From Nostoc sp. CHAB 5836 (GTDB lineage Bacteria > Cyanobacteriota > Cyanobacteriia > Cyanobacteriales > Nostocaceae), in contig NZ_JAIVFV010000013.1 in assembly GCF_020829445.1 (NCBI RefSeq), positions 1 through 64,000 of the forward strand: a DNA stretch of 64,000 nt, read 5' to 3'. The notes under the pieces are model-generated. The model did no database searches. It saw only the letters and a list, made by a program, of their open reading frames with translations, and was not told the DNA's origin. The position numbers were made by a program, and so were the translations under genes. Within the stretch, counting starts at the first letter, position 1, and every line of letters starts with the position of its first letter. Shown here piece by piece: positions 1-8,739 of this stretch.

Positions 1-1
1 A

Positions 2-394
2 AACTACGACACAGGAGAAGAGCCAGACTATAAAGAGTTTAGAACGATTGCATTAAGAGGAGATCAGGTTTTGTCTTGCGCTAATTTTAGTAGAAATCCC
101 GTACAATTTTTTTGCAATGCAACATCTCAAGGGATTCTAGGACGGGTGGCTGGTTTCACCAACCAGGACAATGGAATGATTCGATTCCGATTGGAACGAG
201 AAAATCATAAAAGTTGCCAAGCCTTTGTTTCTTCACAAACGCTGAACAAAATTACAGATGGTAGCTCACCAGAAATTATTAATAGAAAACAAGTCAATAT
301 TATTGGAGTAGAGCCAACAGAACTAGAAGACGGCACTTGTGAACTGACAATTGAAAACCCTAGTCAGCTAGTAGTGTTACAACCTGGAGCTTAA
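2..394 (+). CDS. 3' end of an unrecognised protein gene (5' truncated by window)
   Basis: The frame is open from the first bases of the window to the TAA at 392-394, so this is the C-terminal 130 codons of a longer gene. A TTG at 71 could serve as a start, but the codons before it read as ordinary coding sequence without a stop, so a partial gene is more likely. The product is soluble and polar, with several cysteines and no evident membrane segment. I do not recognise a family and assign no function. Confidence 0.55.
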   Translation, partial: NYDTGEEPDYKEFRTIALRGDQVLSCANFSRNPVQFFCNATSQGILGRVAGFTNQDNGMIRFRLERENHKSCQAFVSSQTLNKITDGSSPEIINRKQVNIIGVEPTELEDGTCELTIENPSQLVVLQPGA

Positions 395-1179
395 TGTTAA
401 GCTAGCACTTTATGTAATTATTCTTGAAAGGTTTGGACACAAAAATATTCGGATTACAGGTGTTTACAGACCATACCATTATCAGGTTAAAATTCTACTT
501 TCTATTTTATTACTTATATATGAATTTATTGGGCTTTATTTGAGCCTAATTTTGACGCAGCTTAATTTTATTATTGTATTAGTGATATTTCCGTATTGCC
601 AAATAATTAGTGCTAGATTTATCTGAAGTAATGTAATTTATACTTAAGCTACTGATATTTTTGAACTTCGTTTGATGATGTATCAAAAAAATTATCTATT
701 ATCTAAGTCATCTAAACGATTTTTTCTAACTATCTATGCCAACTTCTGCGGCCATTGGCTATCGATCTCAATGCTGTTTGATTATGCGATCGCTATAAGT
801 TATAACCATTTTACGAAATACCTGATACAAATATTATTTTGAAAATCGGCATTAACGAGTTCCGCGGGTTTAAGTCCCCCGGTTCAATAAATAGGTAAGT
901 AATGCAATTGGAGTTTAAATCCCCATTACAAAACAAAATTTACCAATTACGAATTACGAATTATTTTAACATCTGGCTTTGTCAAGATTCATAAATGCAC
1001 AAATAATGTTAAGAAATAAGAACATCTTCTGGAAACTACCGTTGACAAAGTTTATTTTTATATGTATGTAACTTCCTTAGTAAAAAAGGGAGCTAGTGAG
1101 TTTTATTTTTGACTCTCCACTCTTTGGGGAGGCGGTTAGTCTCCAGAAATAGACAACATATTTTTTTAACTCTCAAATT
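395..1179. other. Long AT-rich intergenic region
   Basis: No convincing reading frame lies here on either strand. The only repeat I can name is an AATTACG heptamer run at 945-963. The region must hold the promoter of the TPR gene that starts at 1180, but no promoter stands out. Confidence 0.5.
945..963. repeat. STRR heptamer repeat (AATTACG)
   Basis: About 2.7 copies of the heptamer AATTACG. The same unit occurs at 19090-19124, 24417-24450 and just before 62565. Short tandemly repeated heptamers of this kind are known from heterocystous cyanobacteria. Confidence 0.7.
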
Positions 1180-3618
1180 ATGTCGAAATCAAAGTTTATA
1201 TTTAGATTTATACTGTCGGTTGCGGCGATCGCCACTAGCGTGCAGCTAAGTTCAGGGAGTGACTATGCTATTGCTCAAAGTACATCTTCCAACCCTACTG
1301 TCGAATCTGGACAACAAAATAATGCTTTAGAAGCTGCCAAGGTTGCTATGGCAGGAGTTGGCATAGGAGTCATCGCAGGCTTACTCATTTCTGGTTTATG
1401 GTATCAGAAACGTCGTTACCGCAAAATCCAGTCAGTTGCCAAAATAGACAGCTTTCGTGAAGAGTTTCTCTGCGGCTCTTTAGCAGATTATTACTTATCT
1501 AATTCTAAAGCAAATGCTTCACCTATAAATTCTCGGAAAACTTTAGTAACGCCAACTAAAGAAGAAATATCCGATTCTTCTATTTCTCAGGAAACTTTAG
1601 TAACGCCAACTAAAGAAGAAATATCCGATTCCTCTACTTCTGAAACAAATAATCTAGCAGCAGAACCTACGCCAGCCGCAGGATCTAATTCCTTATCTGA
1701 CTGCTATCAAAAGTTAATCGAGGAAATTATTACTACCGCCCTCAAAGGTAAAATCAGTTCCAAAGAGTTTATATATCGCCAATTAGTAGAAAATGTAAGC
1801 AGTGGTAATGGTGAAATCTTTGAACGCTGTTTGAGCGATCGCTTACATTCCACCCAATCTGAACTAGATCAGGTGATAAATTCTCCGAGTTTGTTCCAAA
1901 AAGAGACTCCTGAGTTAAAGAAAGCTCGTTTAAATCGTACCCTCAAAGCATTACAAAGTATTCAAGGGGAATGGGAACGAATCCAAAAACAAAAGCGAAA
2001 TCAAGCCGCAGTCACCGCAGCTGTGCAACAAATTCTCACAGCCTCAGAAGCATCTCGCTTTTCAGTCTTGTTACAAATTATTGACCCCAACCAAAACCAA
2101 GTTTTCAGCCAAAATCAATTACAACAACTGGCGCAAGAGTTAAAGGAAACGGTGTCTTCTCACGAGGATCTGCACCTAAAACAAGAAATACAACAACTAG
2201 TGATCGGCATTGCTAACGGCGTAGAATCCTATCAGCAATTAGAAGGTTCTCTTGTCAGTTGGATTTACGAACCAACAGCAACTCCATTAGAATTGAAAGA
2301 GTCCAGAGCAAAGCAAGACCCTTGGGCTTCATGGGCGCTAAAAGTCAGCAGTCCATTGCCAAAACTGTTATTTTGTGCATTGGCAGATGGCGAATCTGCA
2401 ACGGAGGTAGTTGTCCGTCAGTCTTATATAGATATGAAAGACTGGGTGGAGTTGACAGTAATTCTGCAAAGAATGCAGCAAGGTTTGGTGACTTGGTTTG
2501 AAAGACAACCCTATGATTCCAAATGGGGTACATCTTCGTCCATTGCCACTTTTCTCAGTTTCACTGTAGTTTGGTGCGAGTTATCTAATGGTTTCCGTAT
2601 GGCTACCAGTATCGATCGCACCAAAGGCGAAGAATTAGCGAAAGCCTGTTTTCAGATTGTGTTACAAATTCTCAGAACTTTTGCTCATCGCGAATACTTT
2701 CCCCTTTACGGGGGAGTCTTTGCCTTTTTCGGTAGGGATTCGCTGCGGGATGCGATCGCTTATTTGGATACACCACTAAAAGAAGTGGAAGGTACTCAAG
2801 AAAAAGCCCGGATATTAACGCTGTTGGGGTATTCCCAGTTTATTTTAGGTAAATATCCAGAGGCGAACTCATTTCACCAAGAAGCCTTAGAAATTGCTCG
2901 TCAAGCCGGGGATCAACCCTGTGAAATTGCCAATCTCAACCACAATAGCCGTATTTGTGTTGCTCAAAAAGATTATTCTCAGGCGATTAACTACAGCCAA
3001 AGGGCGTTAATTTTGGCTCGTCAAGCAGGCGATCGCTTGGGAGAAGCCCACGCCTTGGCAACTTTGGGCTATAGCGAAGTGTTTGCGGCGCAGCAGATGG
3101 AACGCATAGAACCAGATGTCTATGAACAAGCAATAGAATACTTGCGCCGAGGTTTAGAATTGTCAGAAAAATTGAGTGATTCACGATTTGGTATCACCTT
3201 GGCAGCTCGCCAAACTCAAGCCCTTTGTTACATCAGTCTTGGCATTGCTCACGTCGCCTTAGAAAAACCCCAAGCTGCTGTAGAATACCTAGAAAAAGGC
3301 AGTGAGGCGGTGCAGTTTTCTAGTGATAAATATCTGCAAGGGCTGAACTTTTTGTATTTGGCAGAAAGTTATTACAACCTGAATAATTCCGAAAAAGCTG
3401 TATACAATAGCTGTCTAGGTATGTATTTATTAGAGCAAATTACTGCTGTGGAATGGCGGCAAGCGGCTGGATTACTAACAATTTTACAGAGTAAATTAGG
3501 AGATGAAGCTGTACAGCAATTAATCATAAAGTACCGAACTAACATTATTAAATTTATTGGCGTGGACGGTTATGATTACTTGCTACAATTGCTCGAAAAA
3601 TACAAGCGATCGCACTAA
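1180..3618 (+). CDS. Membrane-anchored TPR-repeat protein
   Basis: An 812-residue protein. Residues 1-33 look like a signal peptide or anchor, and residues about 52-75 form a clear hydrophobic transmembrane segment (AMAGVGIGVIAGLLISGLW) followed by a basic stretch. A low-complexity linker follows, containing an exact 18-residue duplication (residues 120-155). The C-terminal part, about residues 540-760, contains tetratricopeptide-like helical pairs (for example ARILTLLGYSQFILGKYPEA), so a protein-protein interaction or scaffold role is likely. The middle (about 180-520) is helical and unrecognised. The gene stands alone, and no catalytic motif is visible. Confidence 0.8.
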   Translation: MSKSKFIFRFILSVAAIATSVQLSSGSDYAIAQSTSSNPTVESGQQNNALEAAKVAMAGVGIGVIAGLLISGLWYQKRRYRKIQSVAKIDSFREEFLCGSLADYYLSNSKANASPINSRKTLVTPTKEEISDSSISQETLVTPTKEEISDSSTSETNNLAAEPTPAAGSNSLSDCYQKLIEEIITTALKGKISSKEFIYRQLVENVSSGNGEIFERCLSDRLHSTQSELDQVINSPSLFQKETPELKKARLNRTLKALQSIQGEWERIQKQKRNQAAVTAAVQQILTASEASRFSVLLQIIDPNQNQVFSQNQLQQLAQELKETVSSHEDLHLKQEIQQLVIGIANGVESYQQLEGSLVSWIYEPTATPLELKESRAKQDPWASWALKVSSPLPKLLFCALADGESATEVVVRQSYIDMKDWVELTVILQRMQQGLVTWFERQPYDSKWGTSSSIATFLSFTVVWCELSNGFRMATSIDRTKGEELAKACFQIVLQILRTFAHREYFPLYGGVFAFFGRDSLRDAIAYLDTPLKEVEGTQEKARILTLLGYSQFILGKYPEANSFHQEALEIARQAGDQPCEIANLNHNSRICVAQKDYSQAINYSQRALILARQAGDRLGEAHALATLGYSEVFAAQQMERIEPDVYEQAIEYLRRGLELSEKLSDSRFGITLAARQTQALCYISLGIAHVALEKPQAAVEYLEKGSEAVQFSSDKYLQGLNFLYLAESYYNLNNSEKAVYNSCLGMYLLEQITAVEWRQAAGLLTILQSKLGDEAVQQLIIKYRTNIIKFIGVDGYDYLLQLLEKYKRSH
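1537..1644 (+). repeat. 54-bp in-frame tandem duplication
   Basis: Two adjacent 54-base units encode nearly the same 18 residues (K/E-TLVTPTKEEISDSS plus three residues) in the linker after the transmembrane segment. The two copies differ at only a few bases, so the duplication is fairly recent. It lies in a disordered linker where length change should be tolerated. Confidence 0.85.
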
Positions 3619-3689
3619 GTCTTTGCAAATGTTCTTTTTATTATTCATAACTGGTGAATAAAATGGCTAAAACACTAACAATACAGTTG

Positions 3690-3944
3690 TCACAAAACTG
3701 TCTGTCTTGTATCATGTTCAATACTTCCCCAGGTTTCAGGTAGAGGGTTCACCCAGGAAATAGGCACAGTAACTACATTTAGAGTTTCACCGTCTTTAAA
3801 GATTTCTAAAATATATCCTGGCTCTTGCTGAGTTTTAGTAGGACGTAGATGATCCAATACAACTCCCCTATTGCCAGCTTTTACAGGGCTGTTAGGAACA
3901 TCCTGCTTTAGTTCTACCCACTGAAATAAACTAGCTGTTGTCAT
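3690..3944 (-). CDS. DUF4926-like small protein
   Basis: An 84-residue soluble protein. The central pattern (VELKQDVPN, then AGNRGVVLDHL, then GYILEIFKDGETLNVVTV) resembles the DUF4926 family of short SH3-like beta proteins, often found near toxin-antitoxin or immunity genes. The start codon overlaps the stop of the upstream gene as ATGA (3941-3944), implying translational coupling. It is therefore the third gene of a module with the 3941-4297 and 4314-4703 genes. The second copy of that module at 5 kb lacks it. The biochemical function is unknown. Confidence 0.65.
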   Translation of the reverse strand: MTTASLFQWVELKQDVPNSPVKAGNRGVVLDHLRPTKTQQEPGYILEIFKDGETLNVVTVPISWVNPLPETWGSIEHDTRQTVL

Positions 3945-4297
3945 CGTTTAATTCTCTTGCGATTTATCAGGATATAGGTATCAGTTACAACTTTACGTAA
4001 CGTTTCACTGAAATAGGAAACTTCATAGTTGGGTGCAAGTTCTTTTTGCAGTCGCTTCCACAAGCTAATTCCTTCTGCTTCAAAAGCCGTTTTAGCCTCT
4101 AAACTGGGAAAACCTGAAGAATTAGGTTCTTCCCAGTTCAACTTTGCATCATAAACTTCTGCCCATTTTTCCAAACGGTTAATAGTTTCTTTACTTAATG
4201 GCATTGTCTCTGGATCAATATCTCCAGCTTTATCGGAACTAGCCCACCATAGCGGGTAGCATCCATAATCAGCCATGAGTTTGATTTTTTCTGCCAT
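3941..4297 (-). CDS. Putative immunity-like partner protein (module copy 1)
   Basis: A 118-residue acidic, tryptophan-rich soluble protein beginning MAEKIKLMADYGCYPLWW. I prefer the ATG at 4297 to the longer frame because the paralogue at 5374 begins at exactly the corresponding residue. It follows the 4314-4703 gene by 16 bases, the same gap as in the second module, and its stop overlaps the next start. The two copies keep KIKLMADYGC, DPLWW/YPLWW, LPLS-ET and the EAEGISLWK block. I recall similar proteins beside toxin-like nuclease domains, so an immunity or antitoxin role is inferred, not shown. Confidence 0.6.
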   Translation of the reverse strand: MAEKIKLMADYGCYPLWWASSDKAGDIDPETMPLSKETINRLEKWAEVYDAKLNWEEPNSSGFPSLEAKTAFEAEGISLWKRLQKELAPNYEVSYFSETLRKVVTDTYILINRKRIKR

Positions 4298-4313
4298 AGT
4301 TACTTTACCGAAA

Positions 4314-4703
4314 TTATGAGGAAGTTCTGGGATTAGCACCTACTATATATCCATTATCGCTTACAGTCACACAGATGTACTGGGTTTTGCCATTAAAATT
4401 AACTTCATAAATAGTGCGAGTTTTTTTTCTTCCTTGATAACCAATTATTTTACCTTGGGTTACTGCGGTGATAATTGCATCTGGTATCTGGTTTGGCTTG
4501 ATTCCCTGATTAGCAAATTCTAAAGAATGTTCTTGCAATATGTGTTGGAGTCCTGCTTCAGCATTTCCCTCTTCTAAAAATACAATTTTGCCATCAGATT
4601 GCTTGGCAATCCGCACAATCTTCTCAGGACTGTGTTTAATGCTAAGTTGGGCGAGTTCGGCAATTAAAGCTGATTTTTCATTGTTAAATTCTTCAGTATT
4701 CAT
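4314..4703 (-). CDS. Stand-alone BECR-like toxin-domain protein (module copy 1)
   Basis: A 129-residue protein. Its second half (GLQHILQEH, then IPDAIITAVTQGK, then GYQGR, then IYEVNFNG-TQYI, ending DNGYIVGANP) has the layout I associate with small Barnase/EndoU/ColicinE5/RelE-like nuclease domains at the C-termini of polymorphic toxins: a histidine pair in HIL-EH, a beta-sheet core and a conserved terminal ANP. It lacks a secretion or delivery region, so it is either a free-standing effector or the residue of one. The next gene downstream is the proposed immunity partner. The nuclease assignment comes from motif layout only. Confidence 0.55.
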   Translation of the reverse strand: MNTEEFNNEKSALIAELAQLSIKHSPEKIVRIAKQSDGKIVFLEEGNAEAGLQHILQEHSLEFANQGIKPNQIPDAIITAVTQGKIIGYQGRKKTRTIYEVNFNGKTQYICVTVSDNGYIVGANPRTSS

Positions 4704-4843
4704 TTATGTATAATTTACATTAATTCCTCTGTAAGAATTTAGCAGTCAAAAACATAAAATCTTTGTCAAAATATGAAAGTTATGAAAAAAACTGTAGGTA
4801 GTACAGTTTTTTGTACATGATGAGTAAATCAAGGATAAGTAAG

Positions 4844-4873
4844 CAAAAAGGGCATCCATACAGGACACCCTTT
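4844..4873 (-). terminator. Rho-independent terminator, minus strand
   Basis: On the minus strand AAAGGGTGTCC-tgtat-GGATGCCC is followed by TTTTTG, giving a hairpin with a short U tract. It lies below the second module and just beyond the chlB-tail remnant, in the position matching the terminator next to chlB itself. Confidence 0.65.
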
Positions 4874-4900
4874 AGTTTAAATAATCGCTAAACCGTTAAC

Positions 4901-4981
4901 CTACGCCCCGACAGCTTCCTTTGCGGCGTACAATACCTCAGCATTGATTTCTTTGAAACCGCGATCGCAGATAAATTTCTT
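4901..4981 (-). pseudogene. Duplicated 3' end of chlB
   Basis: About 80 bases match the last codons of chlB at 5939-6020. On the minus strand they encode [15 protein letters not shown], then [10 protein letters not shown] and a stop, against [15 protein letters not shown] and the same C-terminus in chlB. Nothing else of chlB is present. This is a scar of a tandem duplication that copied the end of chlB together with the two-gene module downstream of it. Confidence 0.9.
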
Positions 4982-5017
4982 GGTGCTGCACTCTTCTTTA
5001 TATTCTGTTATGTGAAA

Positions 5018-5374
5018 TCATTGTTGAATCGGACGTAAAACTTCTAATTCACTAGGATGAGTTAAAACTTTGCCTAATGGCTCACTGAAATAAACAACTT
5101 GATAATTAGGTGCAAGTTCTGTTCGTAATTTCTTCCACAAACTAATTCCTTCTTCCTCAAAAGCTACTTCAGCTTCTACACTTAAATCTGGTGAGTTAGC
5201 AGGATCTTGCCAATTTAATGTTGCATTATAATCAGCCGCCCATTTTCTCAAATGGCTAATGGTTTCTTGACTGAGGGGCAGTCTTGCTGGATCGATATTA
5301 CCAACCTTATCAGCATCTGCCCACCATAAAGGGTCGCACCCATAATCAGCCATTAGTTTTATCTTTACTGCCAT
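5018..5374 (-). CDS. Putative immunity-like partner protein (module copy 2)
   Basis: 118 residues, beginning MAVKIKLMADYGCDPLWW. It is clearly a paralogue of the 3941-4297 product over its full length, sharing the DP-LPLS-ETI region, the W-ADYNATLNW region and EEEGISLWKKL. The last twelve residues differ, suggesting that the 3' end was replaced or drifted after duplication. It starts 16 bases after the stop of the 5391-5777 gene. No DUF4926 gene follows it; the chlB-tail remnant comes next. The immunity function is inferred from the pairing only. Confidence 0.6.
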   Translation of the reverse strand: MAVKIKLMADYGCDPLWWADADKVGNIDPARLPLSQETISHLRKWAADYNATLNWQDPANSPDLSVEAEVAFEEEGISLWKKLRTELAPNYQVVYFSEPLGKVLTHPSELEVLRPIQQ

Positions 5375-5390
5375 AGCTATTCAGGTGAAA

Positions 5391-5777
5391 TTATGCTAAA
5401 GAGGCGGGATTTGCTCCGACTATATAACCATTATCGCCCACACTCACTGCTATATATTGTGTTTGTCCATTAAAAATTACTTCATAGATTTCCCGGCGAG
5501 GTTCTATCGTTCCTTGATAACCAAGAAACTTTCCTATTGTCACAGCAGCCATAACAGCATCAGGGATTTCATTCTGAGAGATTCCGCGTCTGGCAAAATC
5601 ATCTTGATGTTCCTTTAAGATGTGTGATAATCCGCTACCTCTTCTACCAGCTTTTCCCTCCTCTAAAAATACGATTTTGCCATCGGCTTGCTTGGCAATC
5701 CGCACAACCTTTTCTGGACTGTGCTTAATACCAGCCTGACACAGTGCCGCAAATAATGCCGCTTTTTCATCGTTCAT
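5391..5777 (-). CDS. Stand-alone BECR-like toxin-domain protein (module copy 2)
   Basis: 128 residues, a paralogue of the 4314-4703 product. It keeps SPEKVVRIAKQADGKIVFLE, GLSHILKEH, IPDAVMAAVT, GYQG, IYEVIFNGQTQYI and the terminal DNGYIVGANP. Conservation of the histidine pair and the C-terminal block between diverged copies suggests both are, or recently were, functional. It lies downstream of chlB and its terminator and reads in the same direction. The nuclease-toxin assignment is motif-based inference. Confidence 0.55.
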   Translation of the reverse strand: MNDEKAALFAALCQAGIKHSPEKVVRIAKQADGKIVFLEEGKAGRRGSGLSHILKEHQDDFARRGISQNEIPDAVMAAVTIGKFLGYQGTIEPRREIYEVIFNGQTQYIAVSVGDNGYIVGANPASLA

Positions 5778-5872
5778 ATTTAATTTAGTTATTTTAAATA
5801 TTTCTTGAGAAAAATATATAAAAATTAATATTAAATCTATGATATATCATAATTTAATTTTTATCACTAAAG

Positions 5873-5913
5873 CAAAAAAATGGGGATAAAGAGTATACAT
5901 AACTCCTCACCCC
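5873..5913 (-). terminator. Terminator downstream of chlB
   Basis: On the minus strand GGGGTGAGGAGT, a seven-base loop and ACTCTTTATCCCC form an imperfect hairpin, followed by A and a run of seven T. It lies about 25 bases below the chlB stop and so should end the chlB transcript. Confidence 0.7.
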
Positions 5914-5938
5914 TCAATCTTCTTAATTAACCGCTAAT

Positions 5939-7465
5939 CTAAGCCCCAACAGCTTCCTTCGCGGCGTACAATACCTCAGCATTGATTTCTTTGAAACCGC
6001 GATCGCGGGCAAATTTCTCAGTATTACGCTTCACTTTACCGCGCACAAATCCCGGAATCTTATTCAATTCTGCTTGACCATCTTTTGTCCAATTCAAATC
6101 AGAATCAGCAGAAATTCCTTTAGTAATAACTTCTTTGGTATCATGACCACCGAAGATTTCTAATAGGTGATCTTCCATTCCCAAAGTAAAGGAATTGTAG
6201 ATCAAATCTGTAATCTGATTTGTGCCTTCATAACCCATAAATGGTTTGTAACCAATGGGGAAGTTTTGGACGTGGATGGGTGCTGCAATTACGCCGCAGG
6301 GAATATCCAAACGTTTACCGACGTGGCGTTCCATTTGGGTGCCAAAAATAGCAGAGGGTTCGACGCGAGCGATCGCATCCCCAATTTCACCATGATCTTC
6401 GGAAATTAGCACTTCATCGCAATACTCGCTAACCTGTTCGCGGAACCAATCTGCATCATATTTACAGTAAGTTCCAGCCCAAACAACATGAATCCCCATT
6501 TCTCGCGCCAGAATCTTGGTAATGGCGGCGGCGTGAGTGTTGTCACCAAACACCACAGCTTTTTTACCAGTCAAGTTTTGACAGTCAATGGAACGGGAGA
6601 ACCAAGCAGCCTGAGATACATACAGGGTTTGCTCATTGATGAAGTTTTCGTAGTCAACTTCTGCACCTTGAGCATTAATTACCTGCTGAATCTTGCGAAT
6701 ACAACGGGCAGTTTCCACTACACCCATTGGAGTAATGTCTATATAAGGTGTGCCGAATTGTTCTTCTAGGTAACGAGCTGTGGTCAAACCGAGTTCACGG
6801 TAAGGCACGAGGTTAAACCAAGCTTGGGGCATCTTTTTCAAGTCATTTACCGAAGCACCTTCGGGAATTAAGGTATTTACTTCAATTCCCAAGTCAGCCA
6901 TTAGCCGTTTGAGTTCGGTGCAGTCGTGATTGTTGTGGAAACCCAGGGTAGTAGTACCAATAATGTTGACTGAGGGCTTTGCAGTTTTGCCCTGTGCCAA
7001 TTCGCCCCGCTTCCGAGCTTTTTCGATGTAGTATTGGACAATTTGATCCAAAGTGCGATCGGCGGCTTGCAGTTCGTTGTAGCGGTAGTGGTTCACATCC
7101 GCCAGCATCACGTCTCCTTTCGCTTCTAACTGCGATCGTTCAACAAAGTTGTGCAAATCCTCTTGCAAAATGCTAGAGGTGCAGGTGGGAGTTAACACAA
7201 TCAAATCTGGATGTTCCTCAGCATCCTTGCGGACGATGTTATCTACCACCTTCTCTTGGGAACCGCGTGCCAAAACGTTGCGATCGACGACACTGGTTGT
7301 CACCGGAGTAAAATCCCTCTCCCGCGATAACATGGAGCGCATGACGTTAAAGTAGTCATCGCCAATGGGGGCGTGCATGATCGCATGGACATTTTTAAAA
7401 GAACTAGCGATTCGCAGAGTGCCGATGTGGGCGGGCCCAGCATACATCCAGTAAGCCAATTTCAT
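5939..7465 (-). CDS. chlB: Light-independent protochlorophyllide reductase subunit B
   Basis: ChlB pairs with ChlN to form the catalytic NB component of dark-operative protochlorophyllide oxidoreductase, which reduces ring D of protochlorophyllide without light in the cytoplasm; ChlL supplies electrons. The product from the ATG at 7465 is 508 residues, the usual length. That start has a good ribosome site (AGGGAGAA) and begins [15 protein letters not shown] as the family does; seven extra upstream codons are unlikely. Asp36 (APIGDD), the unusual aspartate ligand of the NB iron-sulfur cluster, is present, as is the cysteine in LTPTCTSSI. No chlN or chlL is nearby. The 3' end has been copied to 4901-4981. 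Confidence 0.97.
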   Translation of the reverse strand: MKLAYWMYAGPAHIGTLRIASSFKNVHAIMHAPIGDDYFNVMRSMLSRERDFTPVTTSVVDRNVLARGSQEKVVDNIVRKDAEEHPDLIVLTPTCTSSILQEDLHNFVERSQLEAKGDVMLADVNHYRYNELQAADRTLDQIVQYYIEKARKRGELAQGKTAKPSVNIIGTTTLGFHNNHDCTELKRLMADLGIEVNTLIPEGASVNDLKKMPQAWFNLVPYRELGLTTARYLEEQFGTPYIDITPMGVVETARCIRKIQQVINAQGAEVDYENFINEQTLYVSQAAWFSRSIDCQNLTGKKAVVFGDNTHAAAITKILAREMGIHVVWAGTYCKYDADWFREQVSEYCDEVLISEDHGEIGDAIARVEPSAIFGTQMERHVGKRLDIPCGVIAAPIHVQNFPIGYKPFMGYEGTNQITDLIYNSFTLGMEDHLLEIFGGHDTKEVITKGISADSDLNWTKDGQAELNKIPGFVRGKVKRNTEKFARDRGFKEINAEVLYAAKEAVGA

Positions 7466-8046
7466 GTTTGTATTCTCCCTTTTCAACTCAAATAACTAAG
7501 TAACTGGGCGTAAAAATATAAGATAGACTTTACCACTAACCCCTTTGGTGCGTAGTTTACCACCGTAGGCATCGCGCAGCGTGCCGTTGGTCAAGAAGGG
7601 GGAGAGGTTTGGAGAGAGGTATTATCTTTGAATTCAGCCCATCTACTCATAAGTGCTTGATTATTAAATCGTTTCTGATTTTCTCAAACCTGCTGGCTGA
7701 AAAAAAATAAGGTTTGTTGCGGGTTTTAGGGGAGTCGATATAGCTGAAACCTATTTACTCCTTGGGATATGGCTATCAATTTAACCAACATTCCTGTTGC
7801 TTTTGGAAAAAAATCTTAATCTTTCGGTGAATTAGACCTAACAAGAACAGCCCCTTAAGAACCTGACTTTTCACGGCATTTGGAAAACCTCTCTCCAAAC
7901 CTCTCTCCTTTTAGGAGAGAGGTTTGGAGAGAGGTCAAAATGTATTACATACAAACGAAAAACGCTATAATCTTTCATTCCCTAGTGGGTTGCGTTTTTA
8001 GGTAATTCGCTAGGATGTACACAAGCTCATTTTCAGTACAAAAATT
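7466..8046. other. Intergenic region with a long perfect hairpin
   Basis: No gene is visible. The region holds the promoters of chlB (minus) and the Uma2 gene (plus), and repeats of the unit AGGTTTGGAGAGAGGT near 7607-7620 and at 7887-7935. Confidence 0.5.
7887..7935. repeat. Perfect 23-bp inverted repeat (hairpin)
   Basis: The left arm 7887-7909 and right arm 7913-7935 are exact reverse complements, separated by TTT. The arms themselves contain a twice-used CCTCTCTCCAAACC unit. Related AGGAGA-type hairpins occur near 21680-21711, so this is a dispersed palindromic repeat rather than a gene-specific terminator. Confidence 0.85.
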
Positions 8047-8739
8047 ATGGTGAAAACACCCTCCCGTCCTTGGACAATTCCTCCTTTGGAAAATGGCGAC
8101 AAACTCACCCGGTATGAATTTGAGCGTCGCTATAATGCCACCCCTAACCTGAAAAAGGCTGAATTAATCGAAGGTATTGTTTATATTATGCCTGCTGCTC
8201 TGCGTTTCCGAAGTCATGGTCAACCGCATGGTTGGATTATTGGTTGGTTAGTTACTTACGAAGCTGCGACTTCTGGTGTCGCGTTGGGAGTTGAACCTAC
8301 CGTCCGTTTAGACTTAGATAACGAACCTCAACCCGATGTTGTTCTGTTGATTGAACCGGAAGCAGGAGGCCAAACGCGGCTGAGTGAAGATGATTATATT
8401 GAAGGTGCGCCAGAGTTAGTTGTGGAAATTGCTGCTAGTAGTGCGGCTATTGACCTTCATGGCAAAAAACAGGCCTATCGTCGTAACGGTGTCAAAGAAT
8501 ATATTGTTTGGCAAGTTTTAGACCAAAAATTGACTTGGTTTTCTCTGGAACAGGGTGAATATTTGGAATTAGTACCTGACAATGAAGGCATTTTACGAAG
8601 TCGGGTATTTCCAGGGTTGTGGTTAGCAACAACGAAATTATTAGCAGGTAATATGCAGGGTGTATTGAAGGTTTTACAAACAGGTTTGCAGTCTGTTGAA
8701 CACGGAGATTTTATCAAGAAATTGGGTAGTGATTATTGA
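8047..8739 (+). CDS. Uma2 family (DUF820) restriction-endonuclease-fold protein
   Basis: A 230-residue protein with the Uma2/DUF820 layout common in cyanobacteria: ELIEGIVYIMPA near the start, then EPTVRLD, QPDVVLL, APELVVEIAASS and the KKQAYRRNGVKEYIVW block. The Asp of QPDVVL, the Glu of VVEI and the following Lys fit a PD-(D/E)XK nuclease-like active site. The biological role of this very abundant family is not settled. The gene stands alone, with no partner or membrane segment visible. Confidence 0.85.
   Translation: MVKTPSRPWTIPPLENGDKLTRYEFERRYNATPNLKKAELIEGIVYIMPAALRFRSHGQPHGWIIGWLVTYEAATSGVALGVEPTVRLDLDNEPQPDVVLLIEPEAGGQTRLSEDDYIEGAPELVVEIAASSAAIDLHGKKQAYRRNGVKEYIVWQVLDQKLTWFSLEQGEYLELVPDNEGILRSRVFPGLWLATTKLLAGNMQGVLKVLQTGLQSVEHGDFIKKLGSDY

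Noticed and set aside
5018-5777. Module copy 2 as part of the chlB operon with a role in chlorophyll synthesis
   Set aside because: A terminator separates it from chlB, and the proteins show toxin/immunity-like motifs rather than pigment enzyme features.
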